From: Planctomycetaceae bacterium
GTDB lineage: Bacteria > Planctomycetota > Planctomycetia > Pirellulales > UBA1268
DNA length: 17,575 nucleotides
Direction of reading: 5' to 3'
NCBI GenBank assembly: GCA_018694455.1
Contig: JABHNP010000049.1
Span: forward strand, 1 to 17,575
The notes under the pieces are model-generated. The model was not told the origin of the DNA and searched no databases. It saw only the letters and a program-made list of their open reading frames with translations. Made by a program: the position numbers and the translations under genes. Below are positions 1-7,850 of this stretch, piece by piece (within the stretch, counting starts at the first letter, position 1; every line of letters starts with the position of its first letter).

Positions 1-2375
1 ACAATTTCAGATAGTGATGCCCCCTTTTGAATCCTCGCAGAGGATTCGTTAATAAGCTGAGTGATATCCGCAGTAGCTTCACTTGTACGATTCGCCAGCT
101 TACGAACTTCCTCTGCAACAACAGCAAAGCCAAGCCCATGTTCGCCCGCTCGTGCAGCTTCAATCGCTGCATTCAAGGCTAATAAATTAGTTTGTGAGGT
201 AATGTCACTAATAATTGTAATGATGTCTCGAATCTGCTCAGAAGAACTATGAATTGCTTTCATCGAGTCGACGGCATCTCGTACCGCCTGACTGCCAGCC
301 TGCGCTAGATTCACTGCTTTATTGGCCTCTTTCTGGCAATTTGCTGCGTTGCCCGAGACATCGACTATTGAAGTCGCCAGCTCATCCATTGAGGAACCAA
401 TCTGCTCGATGCTCGCCGCCTGATTTTGTGCTCCTTCACTGAGACTAGCAGCACTGTCCGCTATCATCCTCGACCCCTCACCGTGCTGCTCGGCAGCTGC
501 TGCGATCTTTGAAATAACTTCACGAAGATTTTTGAGCATATCTCGTGCATTTCTACCCAATGCGGCAAGCTGCTCACTACCTTCAAGAGAAACCTCCTTC
601 GTGAGGTCTCCATCCGAAGCCGCCTCAAACAACCCAGACAATGAATCAACACCCTGTTGCAGAACTCGCTGTGACTTTTCAAGAGACTCTTTCGAGGCCA
701 TCACCTGTGAAGACAGTTCCCGCTCACGCTCTGCTGCACGAGCCTTTTCCGTAACAATGCTCCAGGTAACCATTGGCCCAAGAAATTCACCGTGTCGGCC
801 TGAAATCCCTGAAACGTGAAGCTCTAATTCTTCAGTCCCACAATGAATCTGTATTGCCTGAGGAAGACTCTCTGAGTCTTTCATAAATTCAAAATCTTCC
901 GGAACCTGACCGAATAATTCTGCGAGCGTGCCACCTACCCCCTCACCACCTATCTGAGGATGCATTTTCAGTGCCTGTTCTGTGGCCGGATTTGAATACA
1001 CAACGTGGAGATTTTCATCCGCTTGCACCAACTGAACGGATGTATTTGTGACCATTTCAGCAAGCCGTAGTTGCTCTGCGTGTCGCTTCGTCAGTAATCG
1101 GGCCAGAATAAAGGCTGACAAAAGAATCGCAACAGCCGTAATACCAAAAACGGTCTGGCCAAATACCTTCACCGAAAACGCAGATGCCATAACCTCTGTT
1201 TCAGGTGTTGTCGCAACGAGCATCCAGACAATATCTGAGTCAGTCGCTTGTGGGCACACTGAAACTTTTGCTGAAGCACAAAGCAAGCCTCGGCTCTCCT
1301 CATCGCTTCCGAGAGAGTAGCTTTTTGACTTCGTGAACGTAGTAAACTTTTCCTGCGATTCATCCGAGACGAAAAGATGGGGCCGTAACTTGGTAGACCT
1401 GCCCTCAGACCCACGCGTCCAAGAATCTCCGTACACTTCGTATGACACATTACCGGAAGAGACACCGTTACTTGAAATTGTTTGGTCTAATTGTTCAAAC
1501 GAAACAAGAAAAAGCAAAACCCCAGCCACCTCGTCTTCAACCTGAACGAGGGTAGCGAGACTCAGCACTGAGTTTCCTGCTGGCCCGTACGGCATGTAGT
1601 CAACGCATGTAAAGCCCTCAACTGAAGAACTATCTATCAACGTATCTACTGCGTCCGCCGGACCACTCTTCTGCAACAACCCCGACGTAAAATCTGCGCC
1701 AAAATCCAGTCCTTTATTTGTACTATAAACCACATTTCGCGTCTCCGCATCAACGAGCAATATGTCATAAAGCCGCAACCTCTCCTTTATGCTCCGCATC
1801 ACTGGATGGAGTTCCATATGGCCTGCTGAGTACGATGATCCATCTCCCGCATCATCTAATAACTTTTTCGTATCCGTTTCATTTGTATTTTGGCGCACAT
1901 AGAGATCGTGGAGAAACAAGCCGGGGCCCTGCAACTCGTTGACAAAACCTTCTGACTTATTTCTGATCTCCTGCTGATCATCGTCCTCAGTGTCCAGCGT
2001 AGTTCCGTAGTAGCTCAGCAGTCCCTTACGAACATTCTCTTCGGCTGATGGATTCGCCTGGAATTCACGAAATCCTGTGATCATCTCAGCGGCACTGGTT
2101 TCAATCCGAGGAAGAGATGCCGTCACCTGAAGTTCTGCAGCGAGTTCCGCATATCCCAGACCCATAGTGTTCGCTGTTAGATCAGACGCTAATTCAACCC
2201 GCTGAAATGCAGCGGCCTTAATTGCAGAGAGCGCTGATTGATACATCGCGATCCCAAGAACCCCAAGGGGTAACAATGACATCGTAACGAGGGCAATCAG
2301 TACTGGATTTCGCGGAGAACGTTCCTTCACAAGTTGCATCATTTTTCCGTGCACGGCGTGAGTTTGAAAAGCCAT
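1..2375 (-). CDS. Methyl-accepting chemotaxis protein with extracytoplasmic sensor and PAS domain (3' end outside window)
   Basis: Transmembrane chemoreceptor that would pass ligand signals to a CheA/CheW array. Translating the minus strand gives 791 residues with no stop before the window edge, so the C-terminus is missing. Order seen: membrane segment about 24-45; a sensor region about 46-398 containing YDILLVDAETRNVVYST (203-219), a stretch typical of large chemoreceptor sensors; second membrane segment about 400-425; PAS-like domain about 440-545; HAMP-like linker about 575-625; methyl-accepting signalling domain from about 625. The hairpin tip is clear: QTNLLALNAAIEAARAGE (728-745) followed by AEEVRKLANRTSEAT (754-768). 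The start ATG at 2375 is a choice: the frame stays open upstream, there is no strong ribosome binding site, and M12 or M13 are alternatives. The receptor class is certain; the ligand is unknown. It is separated from the metal operon by a terminator, so it is probably transcribed on its own. Confidence 0.93.
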   Translation of the reverse strand, partial: MAFQTHAVHGKMMQLVKERSPRNPVLIALVTMSLLPLGVLGIAMYQSALSAIKAAAFQRVELASDLTANTMGLGYAELAAELQVTASLPRIETSAAEMITGFREFQANPSAEENVRKGLLSYYGTTLDTEDDDQQEIRNKSEGFVNELQGPGLFLHDLYVRQNTNETDTKKLLDDAGDGSSYSAGHMELHPVMRSIKERLRLYDILLVDAETRNVVYSTNKGLDFGADFTSGLLQKSGPADAVDTLIDSSSVEGFTCVDYMPYGPAGNSVLSLATLVQVEDEVAGVLLFLVSFEQLDQTISSNGVSSGNVSYEVYGDSWTRGSEGRSTKLRPHLFVSDESQEKFTTFTKSKSYSLGSDEESRGLLCASAKVSVCPQATDSDIVWMLVATTPETEVMASAFSVKVFGQTVFGITAVAILLSAFILARLLTKRHAEQLRLAEMVTNTSVQLVQADENLHVVYSNPATEQALKMHPQIGGEGVGGTLAELFGQVPEDFEFMKDSESLPQAIQIHCGTEELELHVSGISGRHGEFLGPMVTWSIVTEKARAAERERELSSQVMASKESLEKSQRVLQQGVDSLSGLFEAASDGDLTKEVSLEGSEQLAALGRNARDMLKNLREVISKIAAAAEQHGEGSRMIADSAASLSEGAQNQAASIEQIGSSMDELATSIVDVSGNAANCQKEANKAVNLAQAGSQAVRDAVDSMKAIHSSSEQIRDIITIISDITSQTNLLALNAAIEAARAGEHGLGFAVVAEEVRKLANRTSEATADITQLINESSARIQKGASLSEI

Positions 2376-2723
2376 TCCAGCACCGCCATCCACCCGTATT
2401 TCCAGGCGAAGTGCAATTAAGACAGGCAGCCAAACCTGCGTTTTAATGTCATGCTGAATTACACATTGTGTTCTTCGGGGATACCCTCATCAGGCTTCAT
2501 ATGCAAATAAACTCAGTCACTCATCTCGCTTTATCATAGAAACAGGCGTCTCCAGCTGTCGAAAAGTACGGTTTATAGCAAATACATGGATCGTAACTCT
2601 AAAAACACGGCAGCAAAAAACGTTCTGTGAAACACGATTTGAATGAAACACGTATCACAGAACCACTCTTCATCCTTCGCAATAAAACCGCGCATCAGCA
2701 AAGACAAATCAGCAGAAAATAAA
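2376..2723. other. Intergenic region between metal operon and chemoreceptor
   Basis: This is 348 bases without a convincing gene. The plus-strand frame starting at 2643 runs into the antisense of the permease-DtxR gene and has no family resemblance. The stretch holds the terminator described at 2615-2663 and must also contain the promoter of the chemoreceptor gene, for which I see no clear -35/-10 pair. Confidence 0.6.
2615..2663 (-). terminator. Rho-independent terminator of the metal-uptake operon
   Basis: Read on the minus strand, a perfect 9-base stem GTTCTGTGA/TCACAGAAC (2655-2663 pairing with 2622-2630) is followed after one base by six T (2615-2620). After one mismatch the stem can continue for two more pairs. 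It begins about 60 bases past the stop of the permease-DtxR gene, the right place for operon termination. The loop is long (24 bases) and contains two copies of the 8-mer GAAACACG in plus-strand reading, which is unusual. Confidence 0.7.
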
Positions 2724-4016
2724 TCACCGCTTTTCCCTTGGAATCATGCTTCCGTGTGGGTCGATATCTTTATTACCGAGCTCATCCTCAATACGTTTTC
2801 TAACTTGCTCTCCGAGATGATGTTCAATCCACTCTGCTGGCGGATGAAGGTGATCGACAGGCAGATCAACATGTTTCCCAAGCCACGTTTCCCACAATCG
2901 ATGAGACCGAACGATGAGTTCGGCATCCATTCGCCCTCGTGGAGTTAAGACAAAAATATTTTTTTCTTTTCGTAACTGGCCACTTACACATAACCAACTC
3001 GTAACAAGTCCTGCGAAACCACCTTCCTGCACCAACTGCTTCGATTCTTCCGCTCTCCACAGTGACGCCAGCCGGTCTTCACATCGCACTCGCCATAAAT
3101 AGACTACTTTTGAGACCAGACGAGCCGCTACGCCATCGTCCGGTGCAAAAAGAATCGCAACGAAATACTCGATGCCTAATACGACCGCCATCATCCCGGC
3201 GGCGGATGTACTAAATCTCCATGCAAGAAGGTACCCTCCAACAGCACCTACGGCAGCAAGTAGCACAGCGAGCCAAATCGCATGATGGAGTCTGTGAACC
3301 AATCGCTCCGCAGCAGCAGCGGGAACCACAAGCATAGCAACAACCAGAATCGCACCGACCGCGACAAACCCAGTGACCGTAGCGAGTGATACGCCTACGA
3401 GGAGACCAAATGTCACTCCTCCTACTGGTATACCGGCTGCTTTCGCAGCATCAGTATCAAACGCCGTAAAAACCTGCCACCGCCACGTGCACCACACACC
3501 AAGAATCACAAGCACGAGAACAGACAACGCAGATACAAATGCCCTTGGGATATCCCACCCATACAAACTGACAGTATCGAACGGCACCAGTTCAAGGATG
3601 CCGTAGAGGACGCAACCAGGGTCAAGATCAACCCGAGAACCTGACACAGTAATCAGCAATACTCCAGCAGCGAAAAGCGTTGTGAATGCAACCCCGACAC
3701 TTGCGTCTTCCCAAAGTCCCGCGTGGCGAAAAAGAAATCGAGTGAACCAGATGGTGCTCATTGCAGCTACGGTAGCCCCAAGTAACACACCGACTCCACC
3801 GGGCTGAGCACCAAGAAGTACTGCTACAACGAGTCCTGGTAGAACCGCATGGCTAATTGCATCTCCTAACAAACTCATTCGACGAACGACTAATAGTGTG
3901 CCAACAACTGCACAGCATGCAGAAACCGCTACCGCTGTTGCTATCGCCCAACCATGCAATGGACCTACCCGATCAAACCAGAGAGTAATGCCAGAATCTG
4001 CAATGAGAGCGATCAC
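2724..4016 (-). CDS. Metal ABC transporter permease fused to a C-terminal DtxR/MntR-like domain
   Basis: Residues 1 to about 295 form an ABC-3 family (TroC/TroD, MntB, YtgC-like) membrane subunit with many hydrophobic segments; GDAISHAVLPG (51-61) is the family's conserved loop. Residues about 305-430 resemble a DtxR/MntR metalloregulator: LTPRGR (357-362) ends a winged-helix-like part, and the ligands expected from B. subtilis MntR align as H372, E395, E398 and H399 (AEWIEHH), with D314 in place of MntR D8. MntR E11 is replaced by A317. The family DPHG motif is at 419-422. The DNA-binding part is about ten residues shorter than in MntR. Start is GTG at 4016 with GGAG upstream; its first bases overlap the preceding permease's TGA (GTGA). 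It is the last gene of the operon. By analogy with Chlamydia YtgCR, the tail may be released as a repressor; that is inference. Confidence 0.9.
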   Translation of the reverse strand: MIALIADSGITLWFDRVGPLHGWAIATAVAVSACCAVVGTLLVVRRMSLLGDAISHAVLPGLVVAVLLGAQPGGVGVLLGATVAAMSTIWFTRFLFRHAGLWEDASVGVAFTTLFAAGVLLITVSGSRVDLDPGCVLYGILELVPFDTVSLYGWDIPRAFVSALSVLVLVILGVWCTWRWQVFTAFDTDAAKAAGIPVGGVTFGLLVGVSLATVTGFVAVGAILVVAMLVVPAAAAERLVHRLHHAIWLAVLLAAVGAVGGYLLAWRFSTSAAGMMAVVLGIEYFVAILFAPDDGVAARLVSKVVYLWRVRCEDRLASLWRAEESKQLVQEGGFAGLVTSWLCVSGQLRKEKNIFVLTPRGRMDAELIVRSHRLWETWLGKHVDLPVDHLHPPAEWIEHHLGEQVRKRIEDELGNKDIDPHGSMIPREKR

Positions 4017-4960
4017 GATTTTCGCTCCGTTACTGTATCGGCCGTTGTCTCGGTATTGTTCTCATCGTAAGAGTCAGAGGGGAACACACACGTAGACCTT
4101 GTCCGCCAGACTATCCCCCGGCAAGGTGCCAGAAAAACAGAAAAAATTAAAAATGATGTTGCTACAAGAACGACAATCGGGCCTGTTGGCAGTTGAACGG
4201 CTAAACTGCTAATCATAACCCCCGAGAGCGCGCTTATGAGTCCGACAACTCCAGCAATGACCAGCATCGGAACGATCCGCTCTGTCCACTGACGAGCAAC
4301 TGCTGGCGGAATGACCACGAGCGCTGTTACCAAGACCGCACCTGCTGCTGGCAACCCGACAACAACCATCACCGCAACGAGAGCAACTAACACGAAATCT
4401 ATCGTTGCTGCAGGCCAACCAGCTGCCGTGGCAAAATCCGGATCGAAGGCAACCATTGTTGCTTCCTTAAGGCCGACCACGACGCACAACACACTTATCG
4501 CGGACACCGCCCCAAGTAAGGTTGCATCATGAGCCGTCAGCGATGCTGTGTGTCCAAGCAGAAATCGCTCCAGGCCTCCACTCCCAGGAATCCCTCGAGA
4601 TACCATCCCAGAAATTAATGTAATCCCTATACCAAAAGAAACGCTTAGTACGATTGCAATTGCTGCATCATCACGAGTGCGTGTGAACTTTCGAATGAGA
4701 ACCAAAAGAGCAATCGCAACCATTGCTGAGATCAGACCGCCGACAAGAAGAACAGCGAGATCACGCTGTCCAGTTAGAAGCAAGGCCGATGCGACACCAA
4801 CAAGCGTTGCATGGGCTGCCGCATCACCAACTAACGCCCGCTTCCTAAGAACTCCAAACGTACCGATTACTCCCGCGGCACAACCTACTGCCGCAACGCC
4901 GGCTGCCACGACAAGCGTATTATACGGAATGAAGGCCGCGAGCACGGTCATGTGAATCAT
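4013..4960 (-). CDS. Metal ABC transporter permease (ABC-3 family)
   Basis: Membrane subunit of a manganese/zinc/iron importer, working with the ATPase encoded just before it and the second, regulator-fused permease just after it. The 315-residue protein has repeated hydrophobic segments. The family loop GDAAAHATLVGV (45-56) is clear, and LPAAGAVLVTALVVIPPA matches the conserved region before the last helices. The hydrophilic tail of about 35 residues (from about 280) has no recognised domain, in contrast to the long regulatory tail of its partner. The start ATG at 4960 overlaps the ATPase stop by four bases (ATGA) and has AAGGA upstream; M4 is a less likely alternative. The two different permeases imply a heterodimeric membrane channel as in TroCD/YtgCD. 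Substrate metal cannot be decided from this subunit. Confidence 0.92.
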   Translation of the reverse strand: MIHMTVLAAFIPYNTLVVAAGVAAVGCAAGVIGTFGVLRKRALVGDAAAHATLVGVASALLLTGQRDLAVLLVGGLISAMVAIALLVLIRKFTRTRDDAAIAIVLSVSFGIGITLISGMVSRGIPGSGGLERFLLGHTASLTAHDATLLGAVSAISVLCVVVGLKEATMVAFDPDFATAAGWPAATIDFVLVALVAVMVVVGLPAAGAVLVTALVVIPPAVARQWTERIVPMLVIAGVVGLISALSGVMISSLAVQLPTGPIVVLVATSFLIFSVFLAPCRGIVWRTRSTCVFPSDSYDENNTETTADTVTERKS

Positions 4961-5757
4961 GATGTCCTTCCTCCTCGCTCGACGGCTTCTCCAATTTCAT
5001 CCAGGACGCTCAGTCGACCGGAATACGTCATTGTGAGGTTTTCCGGCGTGAGAATCTCTGCTGTGGGACCAGCAGCAACGAGACGCATATCAATGAGAGC
5101 TACCGCGTCAAACCACTCAACAGCCGTACGAATATCATGATGAACTGCAACAATTAGCTTCCCCTGATCTCGAAGAGCAACCAGAATGTTGAATATCTGC
5201 TCTTGTGACCCAGCATCAACACCTGCCATAGGCTCATCAAGTAAGTAAATTTCCGCCTCACGAGCAAGTGCTCGAGCTAAAAAGACTCTCTGCTGCTGCC
5301 CCCCTGAAAGCTTCCCAATCTGCCGGTTTGAAAAATCGGCGAGCCCGACGCGATCAAGACTACTTAAGGCTAATTCACGCTCACGCTTTCCACCTCGTTG
5401 AAACCAGCCTAGCTTTGACGTTGCCCCCATTCGGACGACATCCATAACGGTTACTGGAAAATCCCAGTCAACTGTTTCTCTTTGTGGCACATACGCAATT
5501 CTTGAACGAACCTGAGCAAGCGGCTGCCCCCAAAAACGGACAGACCCTCCGGCTCTTTGCACAAGATCCAAACTTGCCTTGAGCAAGGTACTTTTCCCAG
5601 CGCCATTGGGACCAATAATCCCAAAGAGGCAAGGCTTAGGAATCTCGAAATCAACATTCCACAAGACTGGCCGACGACCATAGGCAACGGTGAGATCATG
5701 CCACTCAAGCATTGGTGCATCGACATGCACCTCAGAAGCAGAGTCATTCTCAACCAT
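4957..5757 (-). CDS. Metal ABC transporter ATP-binding protein
   Basis: ATPase that powers the metal importer at the cytoplasmic face. Numbering from the ATG at 5757, it has Walker A GPNGAGKST (49-57), the Q-loop glutamine in YVPQRE (92), the signature LSGGQQQR (150-157), Walker B IYLLDEP (170-176) and the switch histidine in VAVHHDI. PQRETVDWDFPVTV is typical of MntB/ZnuC/TroB-type ATPases. At 266 residues it is of normal family length. I chose ATG 5757 because GGGGAAGGAA lies ten bases upstream; the open frame extends 14 codons further to a TTG at 5799, but that would place the start 6 bases from the binding-protein stop without a good ribosome binding site. It lies between the binding-protein gene (47 bases away) and the first permease (4-base overlap), so co-transcription is very likely. 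Confidence 0.94.
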   Translation of the reverse strand: MVENDSASEVHVDAPMLEWHDLTVAYGRRPVLWNVDFEIPKPCLFGIIGPNGAGKSTLLKASLDLVQRAGGSVRFWGQPLAQVRSRIAYVPQRETVDWDFPVTVMDVVRMGATSKLGWFQRGGKRERELALSSLDRVGLADFSNRQIGKLSGGQQQRVFLARALAREAEIYLLDEPMAGVDAGSQEQIFNILVALRDQGKLIVAVHHDIRTAVEWFDAVALIDMRLVAAGPTAEILTPENLTMTYSGRLSVLDEIGEAVERGGRTS

Positions 5758-5764
5758 GAAGATG

Positions 5765-5776
5765 TTTTCCTTCCCC
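5765..5776 (-). promoter_or_regulatory. Ribosome binding site deciding the ATPase start
   Basis: GGGGAAGGAAAA on the minus strand, with AAGGA ten bases before ATG 5757. It is the strongest Shine-Dalgarno match near this gene and argues against the upstream TTG. Confidence 0.6.
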
Positions 5777-5804
5777 GACGCATTCGAGCGCGAAGGCAAA
5801 CGAG

Positions 5805-6737
5805 TTACTCAAAACTATTTGAAGGAGTACTCGGTACACGAAGCGCTTCAACGATAGTATCAACGTTCGAGAGTAGAGCACGCTCAAGCGTATCACCACC
5901 CCCGCCAACCGGACCCAATGCATCCGAGTACAACCGCCCACCAAGACGCACGGTATGACCACGTGCCGAAGCACCCTCAATCAACGCTGTAACATTTCGA
6001 TCAGAGACACTCGTCTCGACAAATACTGCAGGTATTCGACGTGTCACAATCATGTCGACCAATTGATTCATATCAGCAAGGCCAGCCTCACTTTCCGTGC
6101 TCGTTCCCTGTACACCAACGACTTCAATTCCATACGCCCGACCAAAATAGCGAAAAGCATCATGGGCAGTAATCAGCACTCGACGCTGGTGGGGAATTTT
6201 CTCGAACTTCTGACGAATCGTCCTATCGAGTTCTAAAAGTTCTGCAGCATATTTCGTAGCACCCTGACGGTACTGTTCGGCAGACTTAGCATCCAATTTG
6301 GATAACGCTCCAGCAACTGCGGGCGGACAACAACTCCAAAGCTTTGCATCGAACCATATATGCGGATCAAAAAGATCGTTACCGATGGGAAGGAGTTGCG
6401 TTTTTGGCACGGCATCGCCAACAGCTACAAACGGACGCTTTCGACCAATTCGCTCTAAGAGTTCAGCCAACTTACCTTCAAGGTGGAGTCCGTTGGCAAC
6501 AATCAGATCCGCACGAACAAGCCTGTCAATGTCTCGTGGTGTGGCACGATACGAATGGGGATCAACACCATCAGCCATGAGACTTTCAACGACAACCAAA
6601 TCGCCACCAACCTGCTCCACTAAATCAGCGACAACTGTTGTAGTAGCGATAACACGGATGGGCTTCGCTGCTTGGGAAGTTTTCGAGGACGCTACGAACA
6701 GCAAAAAAACAACAAGGAAGTTCAACAAATGCAGCAT
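5805..6737 (-). CDS. Periplasmic metal-binding protein of ABC importer (TroA/ZnuA cluster A-I)
   Basis: Captures a transition metal outside the inner membrane and hands it to the two permeases. The 310-residue protein begins with a hydrophobic signal segment (about 2-17) and a likely cleavage after SQA (about 23). Family features follow: VVADLVEQVGGD (35-46), H61 in DPHSY, H126 in DPHIWFD, H192 in TAHDAF, and D272 in LYSDALG. This H-H-H-D ligand set is like TroA rather than the H-H-E-D set of manganese-type PsaA, so zinc, manganese or iron remain open. There is no histidine-rich loop of the ZnuA type. Start ATG 6737: an in-frame stop lies six codons upstream, so little extension is possible; the ribosome binding site is weak (GAAAAAGAA). 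It is the first gene of the operon, next to the divergent control region. Confidence 0.93.
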   Translation of the reverse strand: MLHLLNFLVVFLLFVASSKTSQAAKPIRVIATTTVVADLVEQVGGDLVVVESLMADGVDPHSYRATPRDIDRLVRADLIVANGLHLEGKLAELLERIGRKRPFVAVGDAVPKTQLLPIGNDLFDPHIWFDAKLWSCCPPAVAGALSKLDAKSAEQYRQGATKYAAELLELDRTIRQKFEKIPHQRRVLITAHDAFRYFGRAYGIEVVGVQGTSTESEAGLADMNQLVDMIVTRRIPAVFVETSVSDRNVTALIEGASARGHTVRLGGRLYSDALGPVGGGGDTLERALLSNVDTIVEALRVPSTPSNSFE

Positions 6738-6988
6738 TTCTTTTTCGGCCTCTCAAAAACAATTTTTTGGTCAATCAAAAAGTGTATCCTAATACCGCAT
6801 CACCCGCACTTCCACCGTGCCAACGCAGCACCATTGGAATAATCCGCTCGATCCCCGTAATCTGAGTATTAACTGGGTTTTTTGGGCAGATTTGATGTCC
6901 TGAAACCAGCGCGTTGACGGAACGATCGTGCAGTCTTAGGTTCAGGGATACAATGTTGTGTCATTTCCTTTGAATAAGGTCCTTATCC
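6738..6988. promoter_or_regulatory. Divergent control region of metal operon and acetyltransferase gene
   Basis: These 251 bases separate two divergent genes and should hold both promoters. Near the operon side there are A/T-rich inverted repeats: CAAAAA (6754-6759) with TTTTTG (6764-6769), and that same TTTTTG with CAAAAA (6776-6781). On the minus strand, TTAGGATACACT (6781-6792) resembles half of a DtxR box. On the plus strand TTAGGTT (6936-6942) matches the start of the same box, and TTGACG (6914-6919) spaced 17 bases from TAGGTT (6937-6942) is a weak promoter candidate for the acetyltransferase. None of these is strong alone. Confidence 0.4.
6974..6986. promoter_or_regulatory. Palindrome over the acetyltransferase ribosome binding site
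   Basis: ATAAGG-T-CCTTAT is a perfect palindrome with 6-base arms around one base. It ends two bases before ATG 6989 and includes the AAGG that would serve as the ribosome binding site. It could be a protein-binding operator or chance. Confidence 0.35.
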
Positions 6989-7813
6989 ATGGACTCGGGT
7001 TATTGCAAACGCTTCCGGATGGAAATCGATCTTCCCAGATCATTTGTGCCGTCGGCATCACTGCCGACTGGGTACCATCTTGTCCCATGGAATGAAGGTC
7101 TTCTTGATGCACACGCCCGGACCAAGCACGAAGCGTTCTGCAATGAAATTGATGCTCAGGTTTTCCCTTGCCTAGGTGTACTTTCTGGCTGTCGCAGGCT
7201 CATGCATGAAATACGCAAAAAGCCCGGGTTTCTTCCTGAGGCGACCTGGCTGATCGCTCGACATGGTGGTCGCTTCCGTGAACACGAAGAGACCCTACCT
7301 ACACCGCTTGAGTGGTGCGGAACGATCCAAGGAGTAATCGATCGTTCAGGCGTAGGATCAATACAGAATATCGGTATTGTGCCGACTCAACGAGGCAGCG
7401 GACTTGGTAGCGTCTTGATTGAGCATGCGTTGTTCGGCTTCCAAACCGCAGGTGCCTACCGAGCAACTCTCGAAGTCACTGCGGAAAATATAGCTGCAAT
7501 CAGACTCTACCAACGTCTTGGTTTCCGAAGATCAAAAACGATTTATAAACCAGTCGATTCCACACTCTTTACCGACAGCGGAGATTCCTCCATTAATCCC
7601 CTCCCGCTAGGATTTCCTGCAAGCCGCATGCAGCACCAAAGCGAATTCAATGAAACAGGCAAAAAGCAGCAAGACTTGATTGCTACGATGGTTTCCTCCG
7701 TGGTTGATGGGCTAGCAGTGGCGGAGACACCACCAGATATGGCAGACTCTACGAACGACAATTTGCAGATGATGCCCTCCGGCGCATCAAAACCGCTGAT
7801 TGGCACGTCTTGA
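6989..7813 (+). CDS. GNAT-family N-acetyltransferase with C-terminal extension
   Basis: Predicted acetyl-CoA dependent N-acetyltransferase of unknown substrate. Acetyl-CoA binding motif A is seen as IGIVPTQRGSGLGSVLIEHA (128-147), with the pyrophosphate loop QRGSGLG (134-140). Motif B follows as LEVTAENIAAIRLYQRLGF (161-179), as in MshD/RimI-like enzymes. After about residue 190 there is an 85-residue tail rich in S, T, P, Q and M without a recognised domain, which is unusual for the family. The start ATG 6989 has AAGG nine bases upstream inside a palindrome; ATG at residue 11 (7019) is an alternative. It is followed 37 bases later by the M16 peptidase pair in the same direction, suggesting one transcript, but no functional link is evident. 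Confidence 0.85.
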   Translation: MDSGYCKRFRMEIDLPRSFVPSASLPTGYHLVPWNEGLLDAHARTKHEAFCNEIDAQVFPCLGVLSGCRRLMHEIRKKPGFLPEATWLIARHGGRFREHEETLPTPLEWCGTIQGVIDRSGVGSIQNIGIVPTQRGSGLGSVLIEHALFGFQTAGAYRATLEVTAENIAAIRLYQRLGFRRSKTIYKPVDSTLFTDSGDSSINPLPLGFPASRMQHQSEFNETGKKQQDLIATMVSSVVDGLAVAETPPDMADSTNDNLQMMPSGASKPLIGTS

Positions 7814-7850
7814 GCGTGATTGTTTGTCCGCATGACAGAAGCAAAAATTT

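Noticed and set aside
2643..2948. Plus-strand open frame of 101 codons
   Set aside because: It runs mostly antisense to the DtxR-like end of the permease fusion and shows no family features.
4548..4955. Plus-strand open frame of 135 codons
   Set aside because: Antisense shadow of the metal permease; composition follows the complementary codons of a hydrophobic protein.
5758..5799. TTG start extending the ATPase by 14 residues
   Set aside because: The inner ATG at 5757 has a strong ribosome binding site that lies inside this extension.
6298..6792. Plus-strand open frame of 164 codons
   Set aside because: Antisense of the metal-binding protein gene, which has clear ligands and a signal peptide on the other strand.
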